From contig NZ_CACXNW010000012.1 in assembly GCF_902769175.1 (NCBI RefSeq), forward strand, positions 1-64,000: DNA of 64,000 nt, given 5' to 3'. The number at the start of each line of letters is the position of its first letter. Within the stretch, counting starts at the first letter, position 1. This stretch comes from an uncultured Methanobrevibacter sp. (GTDB lineage Archaea > Methanobacteriota > Methanobacteria > Methanobacteriales > Methanobacteriaceae). The notes beneath the pieces were generated by a model that was not told the origin of the DNA, did no database searches, and saw nothing but the letters and a program-made list of their open reading frames with translations. Position numbers and translations under genes: made by a program. Below, piece after piece: positions 1 to 12,936 of the stretch.

Positions 1-470
1 AGTAAAAGATTTTTTTTTTTGGGATTTTGGAAAAAATTAAAAAAAATTTGGGGTCATGGATTTGATTTTTTTTTTTTTTAAATTTGTGACACCCTCTCTC
101 TTTTTAAAATAATTATTAATTTATGATTTTCTTTTTTTTTTGAGTTTGTAAAAAAGTTTAGGCTTAAAATCATAATATTGATTTTCACTTATAAAGAAAT
201 CTAATAAAATTATAATAAACCTATAAAATTTTACAGCCACTTTTTTTTTAAAATAATTATTAGTTTATTTTTTCTTTTTTTCATTTTAAGCAAGATAATC
301 GTCATTCCAATATCCAAGTTTAATATTTTTTATTATTTTGTTTAAGGTTTTTTTAAACAAAAATTTTATGATTTTGTCTAAAATTTGCATTATTTTTAAT
401 TCAAATCATCAAATTTTATCCTTAAACCTACTGATTTATATAATAGAATTCAATAAATTTATATATTTTG
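1..470. other. AT-rich non-coding region upstream of the first adhesin gene
   Basis: No supported gene. The stretch is dominated by T-tracts. Two related T-rich blocks (about 87-141 and 238-290) share an AAAATAATTATTA core followed by T runs, so part of this region looks duplicated. An open frame continues upstream of the adhesin signal peptide from 338, but it has no Shine-Dalgarno sequence and would place 56 residues of AT-rich translation before the signal peptide, so I treat it as untranslated. Confidence 0.5.
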
Positions 471-484
471 CTTTATATATAAAG
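471..484 (+). promoter_or_regulatory. TATA-box region of first adhesin gene
   Basis: CTTTATATATAAAG lies about 22-35 bases before the ATG at 506. This is a good archaeal TATA element and implies a very short leader. The surrounding sequence, from CATTTATATATT-like bases through the ATG, is clearly related to the sequence before the second adhesin gene at about 4990-5047, so the promoter was duplicated along with the gene. Confidence 0.55.
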
Positions 485-505
485 TATATAAATGGGGAAA
501 TTTTA

Positions 506-3500
506 ATGAAAAGGGGATTTAAGATATTTTCATTATTTTTACTTATTTTACTTGTTTTATGCTCTTTTTCATCAGTCAATGCAGATGATACAATTCTGGC
601 TGATGGTGTAGTGGAAAGTAATAATGAAAATATTGTGGATGCTTTGGAAAGCGACAAGTCAATAGATGATGATTTGTCTAATGCCTGTATTGTTTCAGAT
701 GATAATTTCGCTACGGACAATACTGATATAAGTATAGACAGTGATTCTAATCAATTGAATCATATTGAAAGTTCTGATGAAAGTCGTGATGAAAGTCGTG
801 ATGAAAGTTCTGATGAAAGTTCTGATGAAAGTTTAGATGATAATTTAGGATTATCTTATGATATAGATGGAAAGGACAAGAATCTTTTATTGTCTTCTAA
901 TGAGAATACTGATTCATTGGCTGCTGATTTAAATGAAAATTCACTTGGTGCTTATGAGTTATCTTTTCATGATTTAGGCGTGCTTATAGTGGCTAGTTTG
1001 TCTTTGGGTCATATAGATTTGACATCCGATTACAAGTTTAATTACGAGACTGATGCTGTAAACATATTTGGTTTGGTCATATGTCCTTCAACTTTTACTG
1101 TTTTTGATGGTCATGGCCATTATATCGATGGTAACTTTCAAGCTGGAATATTCCATGTTTTCACTGATCCATATATGGAATTCAGACCTTCAATCACATT
1201 CCAAAATGTAATTTTTAAGAATGTAGGCTTTAGCGAGGATATGATGGATTGCTATGAAGAACAGGCGCCTCCAGGAGAAGTTGAAAATTATAAGAAAGTA
1301 TTTAATGCAGTATGTGCTTCAAACATCTATATTAATTTTTATAACTGCAAATTCATTAGCAATAATTGTCCTGTTAATGGTGCATTATCTCTTCGGAAAA
1401 AAACTAATATGATAATGCAGAACTGCAGTTTTGAATCAAATCAAGCAACTCATGGTGCTGCCATTACTATGGATACCAGTTGTCATTTTGATATTTCTAA
1501 CTGTCACTTTATTAACAATAATGCTAAGGAAGATGGAGCTGCCATTTATGTCCAATCTTCCATTTTGGACCAAGATGATTCCGATAGTACATTACATCAC
1601 TGTACATTCATTGGCAATACTGCACTATATAATGGAGGAGCAATCGCTGTGGAAAGAAGTTCTTCTTTAAAGGTAAGGATTATCGAGGGATATTTCTCTC
1701 TAAATGTTGCTGGAGAGTCTGGAGGAGCCCTATATATTGATTCTAGTGTAGAATTGATAAAATCTAATCTCACAAACAACAGGGCTTTAAGAGGTGGAGG
1801 GGCTTATTTGAGTTATTTCAACTCACCTACCTCTCAAACTTCATTTATAAATAATCGTTTTGTCAATAATGATGCAAATGAACTTGCCTCTGAATTGTAT
1901 ATTAATTTCCAAACGGAGGAGAACCATTATAGCTTAAATAAAAATTATTTTAAGAACAGTCAGACTTTTATCCCTTCACTCTATTTGGCCACACAATATC
2001 CTAGTGAAATGAGATTGGAAATTAATCACAATTCATTTGTTCCTATGGATTTGGGAACCTACACTTTTATGAAAATTGAGAACATCAGTCGGTGTGAGAT
2101 TAATGAGAATTGGTGGGGTAAAAATAATCCTCATTTAGATTCCTCATATGAAATTGAGGTAAATGGGATGTCATACAAATGTTCTATAGATCGTAGTCCA
2201 CTTTATTTACGTATGGATGTGCCTTTGGAGATTCCGAATTTGCAAGAAAGTGAATTGAGATTTGGGACTTACTGTAGTAAAAATGGAGAGGATGTTGAAG
2301 TGGATTTCTTCCCATTTGGCATTGACATAAGCTGCTCTTCATCAGATGGTGTAGTAAGAGTTGGAGACTCTACTCATGACGCTAATTTCAAAAGTGCATA
2401 TTTCACTCCTCGTCATAATGGAACCGCTAGGTTAAAAGTTAAATTTGATAAGCAAAGTATTGATTATACTTTAAATGTCATTGGAAGAAATTCTGAGTGG
2501 AAGAAAATATTTGAGCTATTGGAGGAATTACTATATTGGTCACTGTCCTTACGATATATAAGATAGTTGATGATGATGACCTGCCTTCCAATGGATCAGA
2601 TGACGGGGATTATGTTTATTTCAAGTCAATTAAAGATGCAATTGATCATGCAGAAGATGGTGTTGCCATTATGATTCCTCCTGGAGTTTATCATGGGATT
2701 GATAATGTTGGACTTAACATCAATAAGAACATTTTCCTGATGAGTGAGCCTAACAAAACAGGGGATGTGGTGATTGATGGTGAGGGCAAATCATGGATAT
2801 GGAATATCAGCGCTACAAATATTACAATTTTAGGATTTACTTTCATCAATGGATATACTGATGGTGATGGAGCTGCCTTGAATTTCAACAAGCCTCTTGA
2901 CAATAGTACAATCATAGCCAATTTCATTAACAATAAGGCTGCAAATGGTGGAGCAATCTATTTCGCATCAACTGGAGCAAACATAAATGCCAGTCTGTTC
3001 ACTCACAATGTTGCTGAATATGATGGAGGAACAATATATTTCTCAAATGGATGTGTGATTGGAAATGATACCTTTAGTTATAACAAGGCTGACCGTGGAG
3101 GAGCAATATTCCAAGTAGGTGATTTAAGCAAGAAAGACATTGCTTTTGAGAGCAATGATGCCAAAGAGGGAAGCAATATTTTTGTTGTTGGAACAGCTGA
3201 TCCTAATTTAGGCTTTAGCATTAATGATGTCAATGAAGGTGAATCTGTCTTTATGGAAATCACTACTGACAGCAGTTATTCCGGATTGGTATTTGTTGAA
3301 GTCAATGATTTTTGCTATCATGTAAATGTCGTTGATGGCTATGGTAATGCATCAATTAATTTAAATCCTGGGATTTATATTGCAACTGCAATTTTCAGAG
3401 GCAGTGAAAAATATAAAATCAGCACAATCACAACTGAATTTGAAGTGCATGCTAAGGAACTCATTGATCCTGATTTAAGGATTTCTGTTGCTAACGTTAC

Positions 3501-4680
3501 TTCAACCCAACCGGTTTTGATAGAGATACATGCCACTCCAAACTATTCTGGAAATGTTTCCGTTATGCTTAATTATGACTCTTCCAAACTTTTTACAGTA
3601 AATGTAGTTAATGGTTATGGTAATGCAATCATTGGCAAATTGAATCCAGGATGCTATACTGCTATGGCATATTGTGATGCCATTGATGATTTTGATGCAA
3701 GTTCTGATAGCACTGACTTTGAAGTTTATGAGGATGATAGCTTGATTGACCCTATGTTGGCCATTAACGTCACCGCTCAAGGTATTGATAAGCCTATAAT
3801 AATTGAATTCTTTGCAAATCGTAGTTATTCCGGTGATTTCCGTATTCAAATAGATCCATTCATTGATTATATGACTAATATTGATGATGGATATAAGAAA
3901 ATAACCTTGAATGGTTTGTTTGGAGGGATTTACACTATAATTGCAACAGCCTATTCCACTGATGTATTTAAAGAGAGCACTGTTTCTATGGAATTTAAAG
4001 TGGATGGTCAGGACCTTTCAGATTTTAATCCATATGGCAATGCTTCAAGTCAGCTTACTAATGTTTCAAAACCTGCAGGATCTACTGTCAGTGCCAAAGT
4101 GAAATCATTAATCGCTGCTAAAAGCAAGGCTTATGTAATCAATTATGGTGGCAAATACAGTGTAACTCTAAAAGATGCTCAAGGGAAGGCCATTTCCAAT
4201 AGGAAGATTACATTTGTTTTAGCAGGTAAAAGCATTGGATTTGCCAAGACTAATTCTAAAGGTGTTGCTACAATTAAATTAAGTCCAAATATCCTTAAAA
4301 AGATTAAGGCAGGTGAGAAAAGGATTGTTATTAAATTTGCTGGGGATAATAAGTATAAGTTGGCAAGCAAAACAGCCATAGTAACAATAAAGAAAGAAAA
4401 GGTCCGATTGATTGCTAAGAAAAAATCTTTCAAGAAATCTCTTAAAACCAAGAAATACAGTGTTTTCTTGAAAAACAGCAAAGGAAAAGCTATTAGAAAT
4501 GCAAGGATTTCCTTAAGGATTAATGGAAAAACCTATTATGGAAAAACAAACAAAAAAGGAAAGATTATCTTCAATATTAAAAAATTAAATAAAAAAGGCA
4601 AATATCAAGCAATAATTAGGTTCAAAGGCAATAGATACTTTAATGCAATCAGCAAAAAAGCTACAATATCTGTAAAATAA
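506..4680 (+). pseudogene. adhesin-like surface protein, frameshifted
   Basis: Large secreted surface protein in two frames. The first part (506-2566) starts with a signal peptide (charged MKRGFK, hydrophobic core, cleavage near VNA-DD), continues with an acidic Ser/Asp region containing DES repeats, then right-handed beta-helix coils (recurrent GGA/GAA plus C-x-F motifs). The second part (from about 2536 to 4680) is in another frame. It continues with a SIKDAI...GVY beta-helix domain, three Ig-like repeats and a lysine-rich C-terminal Ig-like domain, but has no signal peptide of its own. The frame change must fall between the stop at 2494 in the second frame and 2566. The start at 506 was preferred over the longer frame from 338 because of the signal peptide and the nearby GGGG. 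Role by family: cell-surface adhesion; the ligand is unknown. It could also be two separately annotated genes. Confidence 0.8.
774..840 (+). repeat. 12-bp tandem repeat encoding DES units
   Basis: A near-perfect 12-base unit (GATGAAAGTTCT or GATGAAAGTCGT) is repeated about five times in frame inside the first adhesin gene, encoding serine-aspartate-glutamate units with alternating Arg or Ser. Such repeats can change copy number without breaking the frame. It probably forms a flexible acidic linker between the signal peptide and the beta-helix. Confidence 0.8.
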
Positions 4681-4997
4681 GTTGATTGGATTTTTTTATC
4701 TCATTTCATTATTTTTTTTTTTTAATTTTTTATATTTTTAGTTCTTTTAATTTTTTTTGTTATTTAGTTTTCATTATTTTTTTCATATATTTGTTTGCTT
4801 TTTTAAAAGTCAAAATACTAATTTGTAAAAGACTATGATAATATTGATTCTAGCTATTTTTAAATTAATGTTCTTATCAATTCTATTAATTTAGTTAATC
4901 ATTAAAGGAGTTAAATAATTTCATCTGTTTTATACACAGTTTATTTACTTATCCATATACATATACTAATCTCAAAATAAACCTATTCATTTATATA

Positions 4998-5020
4998 TTA
5001 TGTTTTATATAAATATATAT
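4998..5020 (+). promoter_or_regulatory. TATA-rich promoter of second adhesin gene
   Basis: TTTTATATAAATATATATAA lies about 30-45 bases before the ATG at 5047, with a GAGG ribosome-binding site shortly before the start. The whole block aligns with the promoter before the first adhesin (about 455-506). Confidence 0.5.
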
Positions 5021-5046
5021 AATATAAATAAAATGAGGAATAATTA

Positions 5047-8000
5047 ATGGGAAGGGGAGTAAAAATATTTTCATTATTTTTACTTATTTTACTTGTTTTA
5101 TGTTCATTTTCATCAGCTTATGCAGAGAACACAGATTATTTGGCTGATGGATTTGTTGAAAGTAATCTTAATAAAAATATTAATCAGATATGTTTAGAAA
5201 GCGATGCATATGATGAAGAAGGATTAATGCATACAGACTTAATTGAAGAGGAAAGCTTAGTCGAAAGTCGGTCTCTTGATGAAGAGACTTACGGTGATGA
5301 TGCTGGAAAGTCTTATAGGGATATGTATATGGGCATTGTGCTCAATGAGAATAATTTTACATTGGCAGATGATTACACTTTCAATCCTGACTTAGACTTG
5401 TCATTGACTGTATTGAGCATTCCTGATTATTATGAAAATTATCTAATAGACGGACAAGGTCACACCATAGATGCTGCTAATAGTGCACATTTTTTTATGA
5501 TTTCAGGCAATAATGTGACTTTAAGAATATCAATTTTATTAATGGAAATTCAAGTAGAGGTCCACTAATTCACTTTTCAATGAGCGGAACAATTGAAAAC
5601 TGCACATTCATAAATTGCTATGCAAACCAAAGTGATTTAGTGCTCTTTGATAATGAAGGAACAATCACTAACTCTAGATTCAATAATAATTCTGCACTTG
5701 ATGGAAATATGGTGTATTTCCAATCTGCCGGTTTGATTGATGGCTGCTGTTTTTCAGAAAATAATGCCACTTATGGTGGCGGGGTAAGATTCAAATCTGA
5801 TGGGACTGTTGTCAATTCCATATTTGAAGGCAATCATGCAGATATAGGAGGTGCAATCTATAGTTCATCTGGTGAATTATTTGTTGATGCCTGTCATTTT
5901 GAAAGCAATTCTGCAAATCTTGGAGGGGCAATTCGCGCTGCTGAAGGCTATCTATTCCTAAGCAATTCCACTTTTGTCAAAAACAGTGCAGATGCTGGTG
6001 GAGCAATCAGCCTATATGATGGAAGGGTAATCAATTCTAATTTTAGCCAAAATCTTGCAAACTTGCAAGGGGGAGCAATATATTCCAGTACCATGGTGAT
6101 GGTAGATACCTGCAGTTTCCAAAATAATATTGCTGATGATGGAGGAGCAATGTACTGCTCTAATATAGGATCTGTTCAAAACTCTGCTTTTATGGACAAC
6201 ACAGCTGTAAACAATGGTGGGGCAATTTATTTAGGTTTTAATGGTGAAGCATCAGCAGTAATTTCAGTGGAAATAAAGTTACATTAGGTTTAGCCAATTC
6301 AATATACTGTAGAAATATCCTTGCAAGTGTCCTTAATTATTTTGACAATGAATCTGAGGCCATTTACTCTAGAAGAACATTGGATTTCAAGGCATCCTAT
6401 ATTGATGGAAGCGTTACAAGTTCTGGTGATGGGTCCCTATTTAAGCCTTGGAAAACCTTGAACGATGCTATAGAAAACTGCAAAAATAATGAGAACATAC
6501 TAATCAATTCTGGAACATATAAAGGAGCAGACAATATAGGCTTGATTATTGAGAAGAATTTCAATCTTTATGGCGATGGTGAAGTGATCTTTGATGCTCA
6601 AGGAAAGAATTTTATTTGGAGGCTTTTTGACGTTGCCGTAAATATTGATGGAATAATCTTTAAGAATGGAAATGCTGATCGTGGTGGTGCAATATACAGT
6701 TCAGAAGAGTCATACATAACCATTAACAATTCCAAATTCATAAACAACACAGCTGAATATTATGGGGGAGCCATATTAACAGATGGTCATTTGGAACTGA
6801 ATAACTGTTACTTCAATAAAAATACCCAAACAACACCTGATGATAACCATGATATGCCTTTGCCTAATGTTAGTGGGGGGAGCTGTTACAGGTACATATC
6901 CTTTGAGCATGGTATTTGTCAGAAACAGTGTTTTTGAAGAGAACAGTGCTGCTGAAAGTGCTGCTGCAATACAGGTTGGAGCATTTGCTTATATTGACAA
7001 CTGCACATTCAAGAAAAATCATGCTAATTTAGGAGGTGCAATCAGAGCATATGTTACAAGCAATCTAATGTTTTCAGATGCAGGTTCCTCTTTCATTTCC
7101 AACACTGCATCAAAGTGGGGTGGAGCAATACAGCTGATTTTCATTAACACTTCTGTAAATAATCTTTATTTTGAAAATAATATTGCTGAAGAGGGCGCAG
7201 GAGGCGCTATTCATGGCTTATGTGAAGATAATCCATTTATATATGGTGGCCAATATATATTGCATCTTGTCAACTGTACTTTCATATCTAACAAAGCCCT
7301 AAAATATGGATGGGCTGGAGCAGTTGCTTATGGAATAGACGATGATCGTGCCACACTATGTCTTGATGGCTGTACGTTCATGTCTAACTCTGCAAATTAT
7401 GGTGGTGCAATTTATAGTTTCGGTACCTTGCAATGCATAGGTGCCCCAACAAGTTTCTTTGAAAATGAGGCATATAGTTATTACGATGATGAAGATGAAA
7501 TAAATATTGCTGGCTTCGGTGGTGCAATAATGCACTTTGGTGAGTTTGACTTTGACACCGGGGTGAGTTTTTTAGGAAATAAAGTTTCTGGATATGGTCA
7601 TGGTGGTGCGATAGCTGTTGTTGGTACAACCAGGCCTAAATCATTAATTGAAAACGCATTTTTTTCACAAAATATATGTGAAGGTGCTGGTGGAGGAGCC
7701 ATTTACACAGTTCATGACCTTGTTGTAGCTAATTGCATATTCATAAGAAATTATGCTGTGGGTAAGAAAGAGGTTCAATTTGGACCTGATAAGGATATTG
7801 ACTTAGCTGGGGGAACAATTTACTGTCGTGATGAAAATGTTAGTATTTCCCTGATAAAAAAAACAATTTCATAGATATTGACTATTTATATGAAGATTAT
7901 GATTATGGTTATGCTATTTATAGTAAGGGGCCTTTTGAGCTAATTGGCAATTATTATAATGAAAATGGTAAAGACCCTAGTGTTTTAGGAGCTAAAGGAA

Positions 8001-11000
8001 AAGATCGCATATATACTGACATCTGTCCTGTTACTATTTTATGGGATTACAGTTCTGACATCAGTAAATTGGCTGACTTGTTATATTTGTCTAATGCTTC
8101 AAAAGTGATTTTAGATAGAGATTATGAGGTCTATTGTCCTATTTTAATTGAAGTTCATGCAGATAGGAATTTAACTATTGATGGTCAAGGGCATGCAATT
8201 CAAGGCCATAAGAATAGGGATTTCGAAATTAAAATTTATGGTAACCTTAGATTTGAAAATGTGGTATTTAATAATTTAAATGATTTATTTTCAATTCGCA
8301 ATCATGGAATTTGCAATTTTATAAATTGTACATTCTCATGGAATGAAGGGGATAGAGGAATCATATCTGTTTATGATTCTGGTGTTTGCAATATATTGAA
8401 TTCTACCTTATCAAATAATTATGGTAAAAAGGGTGCAGCAATATCCGTTTTTGATTCTGGAGTTTGCAATCTTATGAATTCCTCCTTAGCATATAATTTT
8501 GTCACAGACAAGGGTGGTGCCATTTACAGTGAGAATAAGGTTAATGCAGTTAACTGCATTTTTGAAGGCAATTCCTTTTTAAACAAGGCTGGAACTGGCG
8601 GTGCAATATATTCAAAGGTACTGTCAGTTGAGAATTGTAGTTTCATGTCTAATACTGCATATGATCTTGGTGGTGCTATTTATGCTTATGAGCTTGCCAT
8701 GTCCAATACAACATTTTTGGAAAATGGTGCAAATTATGGTGGTGCAGTCTTTTTAGATGGCAATGGCAGTTATATTTTGAATGTTTCAGGAATTAATTTT
8801 TTAAATAACAGAGCCCTTTATGATGGTGGAGCCATTTATATCAATAACACTAATTTGGATTTAAACTTGAATTCCAATGTCTTCGCTTATAATAATGTTT
8901 TATGGGGAACTGGCACTGCTGTTTATAATTGTGGAGACTATCTTGAAATCATATATAATTGTTGGGATGATGGCTTTGTTGATTTTGAAAATGAACCTAT
9001 TTTGGTGAAAAAGGGATCTCCGGACATTTATTATTCAGATTTGGATATTCACCTAGGTCCAAGCCAAGTTGATATCGCATATCCTTTGAGTTTCCTGCAA
9101 AGGGCAATAAATTTCAATGAAACATTTATTGACTCGTGATTATGCTTACAACGAAAAATTAGATAAGGATATGAGTTGCATCAATCTCACTCGTGACTAT
9201 CTTGTAATTGATGGTCAAGGTCATTTCATTGATGGAAAATCTGTCTCCGGATTAATTAATGTTCAAGCCAGATACGTCACTTTAAAGAACATTGTCTTTG
9301 TAAATGGATTTTCAGATTATGGTGCTGCAATCAATGCAAATCATGTTCAAGGCTTAAAGTTATATGATTGCAAATTCATCAATAATGTTGCTATAAATGA
9401 TGGTGGTGCGATTTATTTGGCTAATGGAGCTATATTTAACTGTAGTTTCTTGAATAATTATGCAAATGGTAGTGGCGGTGCCATTAGATTGGTTGATTAT
9501 ATGGGAAGCGAAATTTATCAATCTACCTTCATAAATAATTCTGCATCTGATTGTGGTGGTGCTGCTGCTATTGATGGAATGGCAACTGTAAAAGAATGCA
9601 TATTTGATGATAATCATGCCAAAGACGGTGGTGCACTTTACTTCTTTAGTGAGGCAACAGTTTACGATTCAGATTTAACAAGGAATAATGCATCACATCT
9701 TGGAGGTGCAATATATTCAAAGAAAGATTTGCACTTAAACTATTATGCGGTCTTTAAGGATAATTATGCTGAGGATCTTATTAATGACTATTATTTGGAA
9801 AATGGTGCTGAACTGGATGTTCTCGATGATAGGTTTGTTAATTTCACTTCTTTGCAAAGCTTAATTGACAATAGCCCTGATTCAATTATTAAATTAAATC
9901 GTGACTATAAAGTTTATGAATCTGATGCTGACCTTAATAATAGATATGCAGGCATTAATATTACTCGTGACAATATTGTCATCGATGGTCAAGGTCACAT
10001 AATCAGCGGAGATGAAAAATCAAGAATCTTTAATGTTAAGGCGAATAATGTAACTTTTGTAAACATTAATTTTGTCAAAGGCTATGCAAAATTTGAGTCA
10101 TCCACTGTTTTTGATGGTGGTGCAATATATTTCGATAGATTAGGAACAGTGAAAAACTGCACTTTTAGTGAAAATGATGCTTGGAGCGGAGGGGCAATCT
10201 ATTTTTCATCAGATGGAATATTGATGAATTGTTCTTTTGACCATAATCATGCTGTTCATGCTAGAGCAGTATATGCCAATGGGAACTTGGTTCTTGATAA
10301 TGTCACTTTTGAATCTAATTGGGCAGATTCTCCAGGAGAGCCTTATTATGTAGATCGTGGACGCATTTTTAATGTTACTCAAATTTATTCCGATTTGAAT
10401 ATAACAGCAAATAATGTCATTTTTGATAGCCCTGCATTTATTGAAGTCAGTACCAATGACACTACTTCAAACTTTGTAACCATTGAAATCGATAATGTGA
10501 ATTATAATGTAAACCTAACTGATGGATATGGCAACCTAACAATTGATGGTTTAAGTCCAGGTGTTTATACAGCTACACTAAGTTATAAACTTATAGATAA
10601 GTATGCTTATGTTATGAAATCTGTTGATTTTGAAGTTTATTCTAAGCCAACCCCTGGATTAATCCTTACTGTTGATAACATTACTGTTGGGGAGGATGCA
10701 TTTATTGAGATTAGGATTAATGATACTGTTAAGGGATTGATTCCTATTTATATTATGAATGCTGATGATTTGGATAATGTAATCGAATTGAATTATGCAG
10801 TTGTTCTTAATGGATATGGTTCTGTTTCATTCAGTAATTTGCCTGTTGGCACATATGTTGCAAGAGCAGTCTTCCAGGCAACAGATATCTTTGATGGTGA
10901 AATTGCCTTAGCAGCCTTTAATGTTTGTCCTGCTTCTGCAAATTTAAATTCTACAGGAAATGCTAATTTGCCTACTCCAGCGGTTAAAAAGATCAATCCA

Positions 11001-11533
11001 AACTTGAAGATAGTGGTTTCAAGCATTAGGGTAGGGAAAAAGGCATTAATCAAAATTACAACAGTCAAAAAGTTCTCTGGTAAAGTCAAGGTTAAGATAG
11101 GCTCTAAAACCTATACAGTTAATGTTGTTAAAGGAAAAGGAAGCAAAGCAGTCAAAGGACTTAAGGTAGGCACATATAAGGCAACAGCAAGATTATATGC
11201 AACAAAGGCATTTAAGGCTAACACAAAAACAACTAAATTCAAGGTAAAGCCACATCTTATCAGATTAAGTCTTAAGAAGGTCAAAGTCAAAAGGTCTGCC
11301 AAAAAGCTAAGAATCACTGCAATCTTAAAGATTGATGGCAAAAAGGCTAAAGGCAAAAAGCTCCTATTTAGATTTAAAGGCAAAAATACGCTGCAAAGAC
11401 CAATAAGAATGGAATTGCAAGGATAACAATCAAGAAGAAAGTGCTTAAAAAGCTTAAAGTCTGAAAGAAAGTAAAATACCAAGTCAAGTATGGTAAAAAG
11501 ATAGTCAAAAGAACTGTTAAGGTTAAAAGGTAA
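5047..11533 (+). pseudogene. giant adhesin-like surface protein, multiply frameshifted
   Basis: One very large adhesin gene is broken into at least seven pieces. It begins with a signal peptide nearly identical to that of the upstream adhesin (KIFSLFLLILLVLCSFSS), followed by thousands of bases of GGAI/GGA beta-helix coils, three Ig-like repeats and a Lys-rich C-terminal domain. Coding continues across each break in another frame: near 5524 (one A lost), near 6260, at a G6 run at 6875-6880, at an A8 run at 7856-7863, near 9125, and at an A5 run at 11382-11386. After the last shift the expected KTNKNGIARITIKKK tail follows, but it contains an in-frame TGA at 11462-11464 before the natural end at 11531-11533. 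If the frames are restored it would be about 2,160 residues. This is probably a dead gene; some shifts could be reversible slippage. Confidence 0.85.
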
Positions 11534-12089
11534 AAATGAGGGATTATCTTAGATAAATTAAGATACTTTCATTTCATTGAAATTTTTATTTTTTGCTTTT
11601 TTTTCTTTTGGTTGTTTTTGTTATTTTTTTTTCTTTTTTATTTTTTTTTTTCTTTTGCTGATTCGTCATTTTTTTTCTTTTTTAAATTTTGTTTATTCTC
11701 ATTTGATTGCTTTTTCAAAATCAAAAAAATCTGTTTGGAAAAGACTGTATTTTTTCCTCTTTTTTTATTTTTAGCTATTTTATAATTATTTTTCATTGAT
11801 TTAATATTCATTTTTCTTATATTGTTTTTCTTATGGTTTCTTTTATTTTTTTATTAAAAAATAGTTAAAAATACTATTAAATATAAAAAGTATTTATATT
11901 ATTATTTATAAAAGTATAAATAATCTAAAATATTTATAGAATATATATTATTAAAATTAATATTATTCTAAAAATGGATATTTTAAGAATATTTTAAATT
12001 AAAAAATTAAAGATAGAAATTTAAGCTTAAAATTAATAATTAATTTTAAAGATTATTAAGTAATGAATGATAATTGATATAGTATTATT
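11534..12089. other. T-rich intergenic region with promoter of mfnB
   Basis: No supported gene. A 65-codon open frame at 11577-11774 is just T-rich low complexity (mostly Phe). Sequence around 11698-11790 resembles the 3' flank of the first adhesin (about 4792-4870), so the adhesin unit was probably duplicated with its downstream DNA. Around 11890-11935 there are TATA-like stretches (GTATTTATATTATT) that may serve mfnB. Confidence 0.4.
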
Positions 12090-12101
12090 GGAGGAATATG
12101 A

Positions 12102-12821
12102 TTGCTTTTATTAATTAGTCCTATAAATCATGACGAAGCTGTCGAATCCATTGAAGGTGGTGCAGACATAGTGGATGTAAAAAATCCTAAAGAAGGATCC
12201 CTTGGAGCAAATTTCCCTTGGGTAATCAAAGATATTAGAGAACTTACCCCTGATGACATGCTTGTAAGTGCGACTTTAGGAGATGTTCCATATAAGCCTG
12301 GAACTGTTGCTTTAGCTGCTATGGGTGCATTGGTTTCAGGTGCAGATTACATTAAAGTAGGATTATATGGTCCAAGCAACTATGAAGAAGGATTAGAAGT
12401 AATGAAAGGAGTAGTCAAAGCAGTAAAGGACAACAATCCTGATGCTACTGTTGTTGCTTCTGGTTATGCTGATGCTCATAGAGTTGGAGCTGTAAGTCCT
12501 TGGGATATTCCTAAAATAGCAAAGGATTCTGGTTCTGATATTGCTATGTTAGACACTGCTGTAAAGGATGGCCATACCTTATTTGATTACTTAGATATTG
12601 ATGATTGTAAGAAATTCACAGAAGAGGCTCATAGCTATGGATTAAAAGTAGCTTTAGCAGGTTCCGTTAAAAAGGATCAATTAAAACCATTATATGATAT
12701 TGGCTGTGATGTAGTAGGTGTTAGAGGAGCTGCTTGTGTAGGTGGAGACAGAAACACAGGTCATATTGACCGTACTGCAGTAGCTGATTTAAAAGCACTT
12801 GTACAATCATTTGAAGAATAA
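12102..12821 (+). CDS. mfnB: (5-formylfuran-3-yl)methyl phosphate synthase MfnB
   Basis: First committed enzyme of the furan moiety of methanofuran: condenses two glyceraldehyde-3-phosphate molecules to 4-(hydroxymethyl)-2-furancarboxaldehyde phosphate. At 239 residues it matches the usual family length (about 235). It has the [16 protein letters not shown] signature; Lys27 and Lys85 fall exactly where the family has its catalytic lysines (VK27NPKEG and YIK85VGLYG). The TTG start at 12102 is chosen because GGAGG at 12090-12094 sits seven bases upstream and the protein then starts with the family-typical LLLISP; the nearby ATG at 12098 is in another frame. Single gene with its own upstream TATA-like region; guaB follows after about 115 bases. 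Confidence 0.92.
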   Translation: MLLLISPINHDEAVESIEGGADIVDVKNPKEGSLGANFPWVIKDIRELTPDDMLVSATLGDVPYKPGTVALAAMGALVSGADYIKVGLYGPSNYEEGLEVMKGVVKAVKDNNPDATVVASGYADAHRVGAVSPWDIPKIAKDSGSDIAMLDTAVKDGHTLFDYLDIDDCKKFTEEAHSYGLKVALAGSVKKDQLKPLYDIGCDVVGVRGAACVGGDRNTGHIDRTAVADLKALVQSFEE

Positions 12822-12936
12822 AATTCTTTAATTTTTGATTTTGATGTCTGATTGTTCTATTTATTAATAGAATAATTTTTTAAATTATTTATTATTTTTA
12901 TTTTACTTTTTTACAATTTTTAAGGAGGTATAAAAA

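Noticed and set aside
338-505. N-terminal extension of adhesin 1
   Set aside because: The signal peptide begins at 506; the extension would block its function and it covers the promoter TATA box.
6840-7874. Separate small adhesin genes within 5047-11533
   Set aside because: Pieces have no signal peptides or ribosome-binding sites and the protein sequence continues across each junction in a new frame, so they are parts of one gene.
11462-11464. TGA as selenocysteine in the giant adhesin
   Set aside because: The expected residue by the KKLKV-GKK pattern is Gly (GGA), and the gene has several other lesions.
11577-11774. 65-codon Phe-rich open frame after the giant adhesin
   Set aside because: Pure T-tract translation with no ribosome-binding site; similar non-coding sequence follows adhesin 1.
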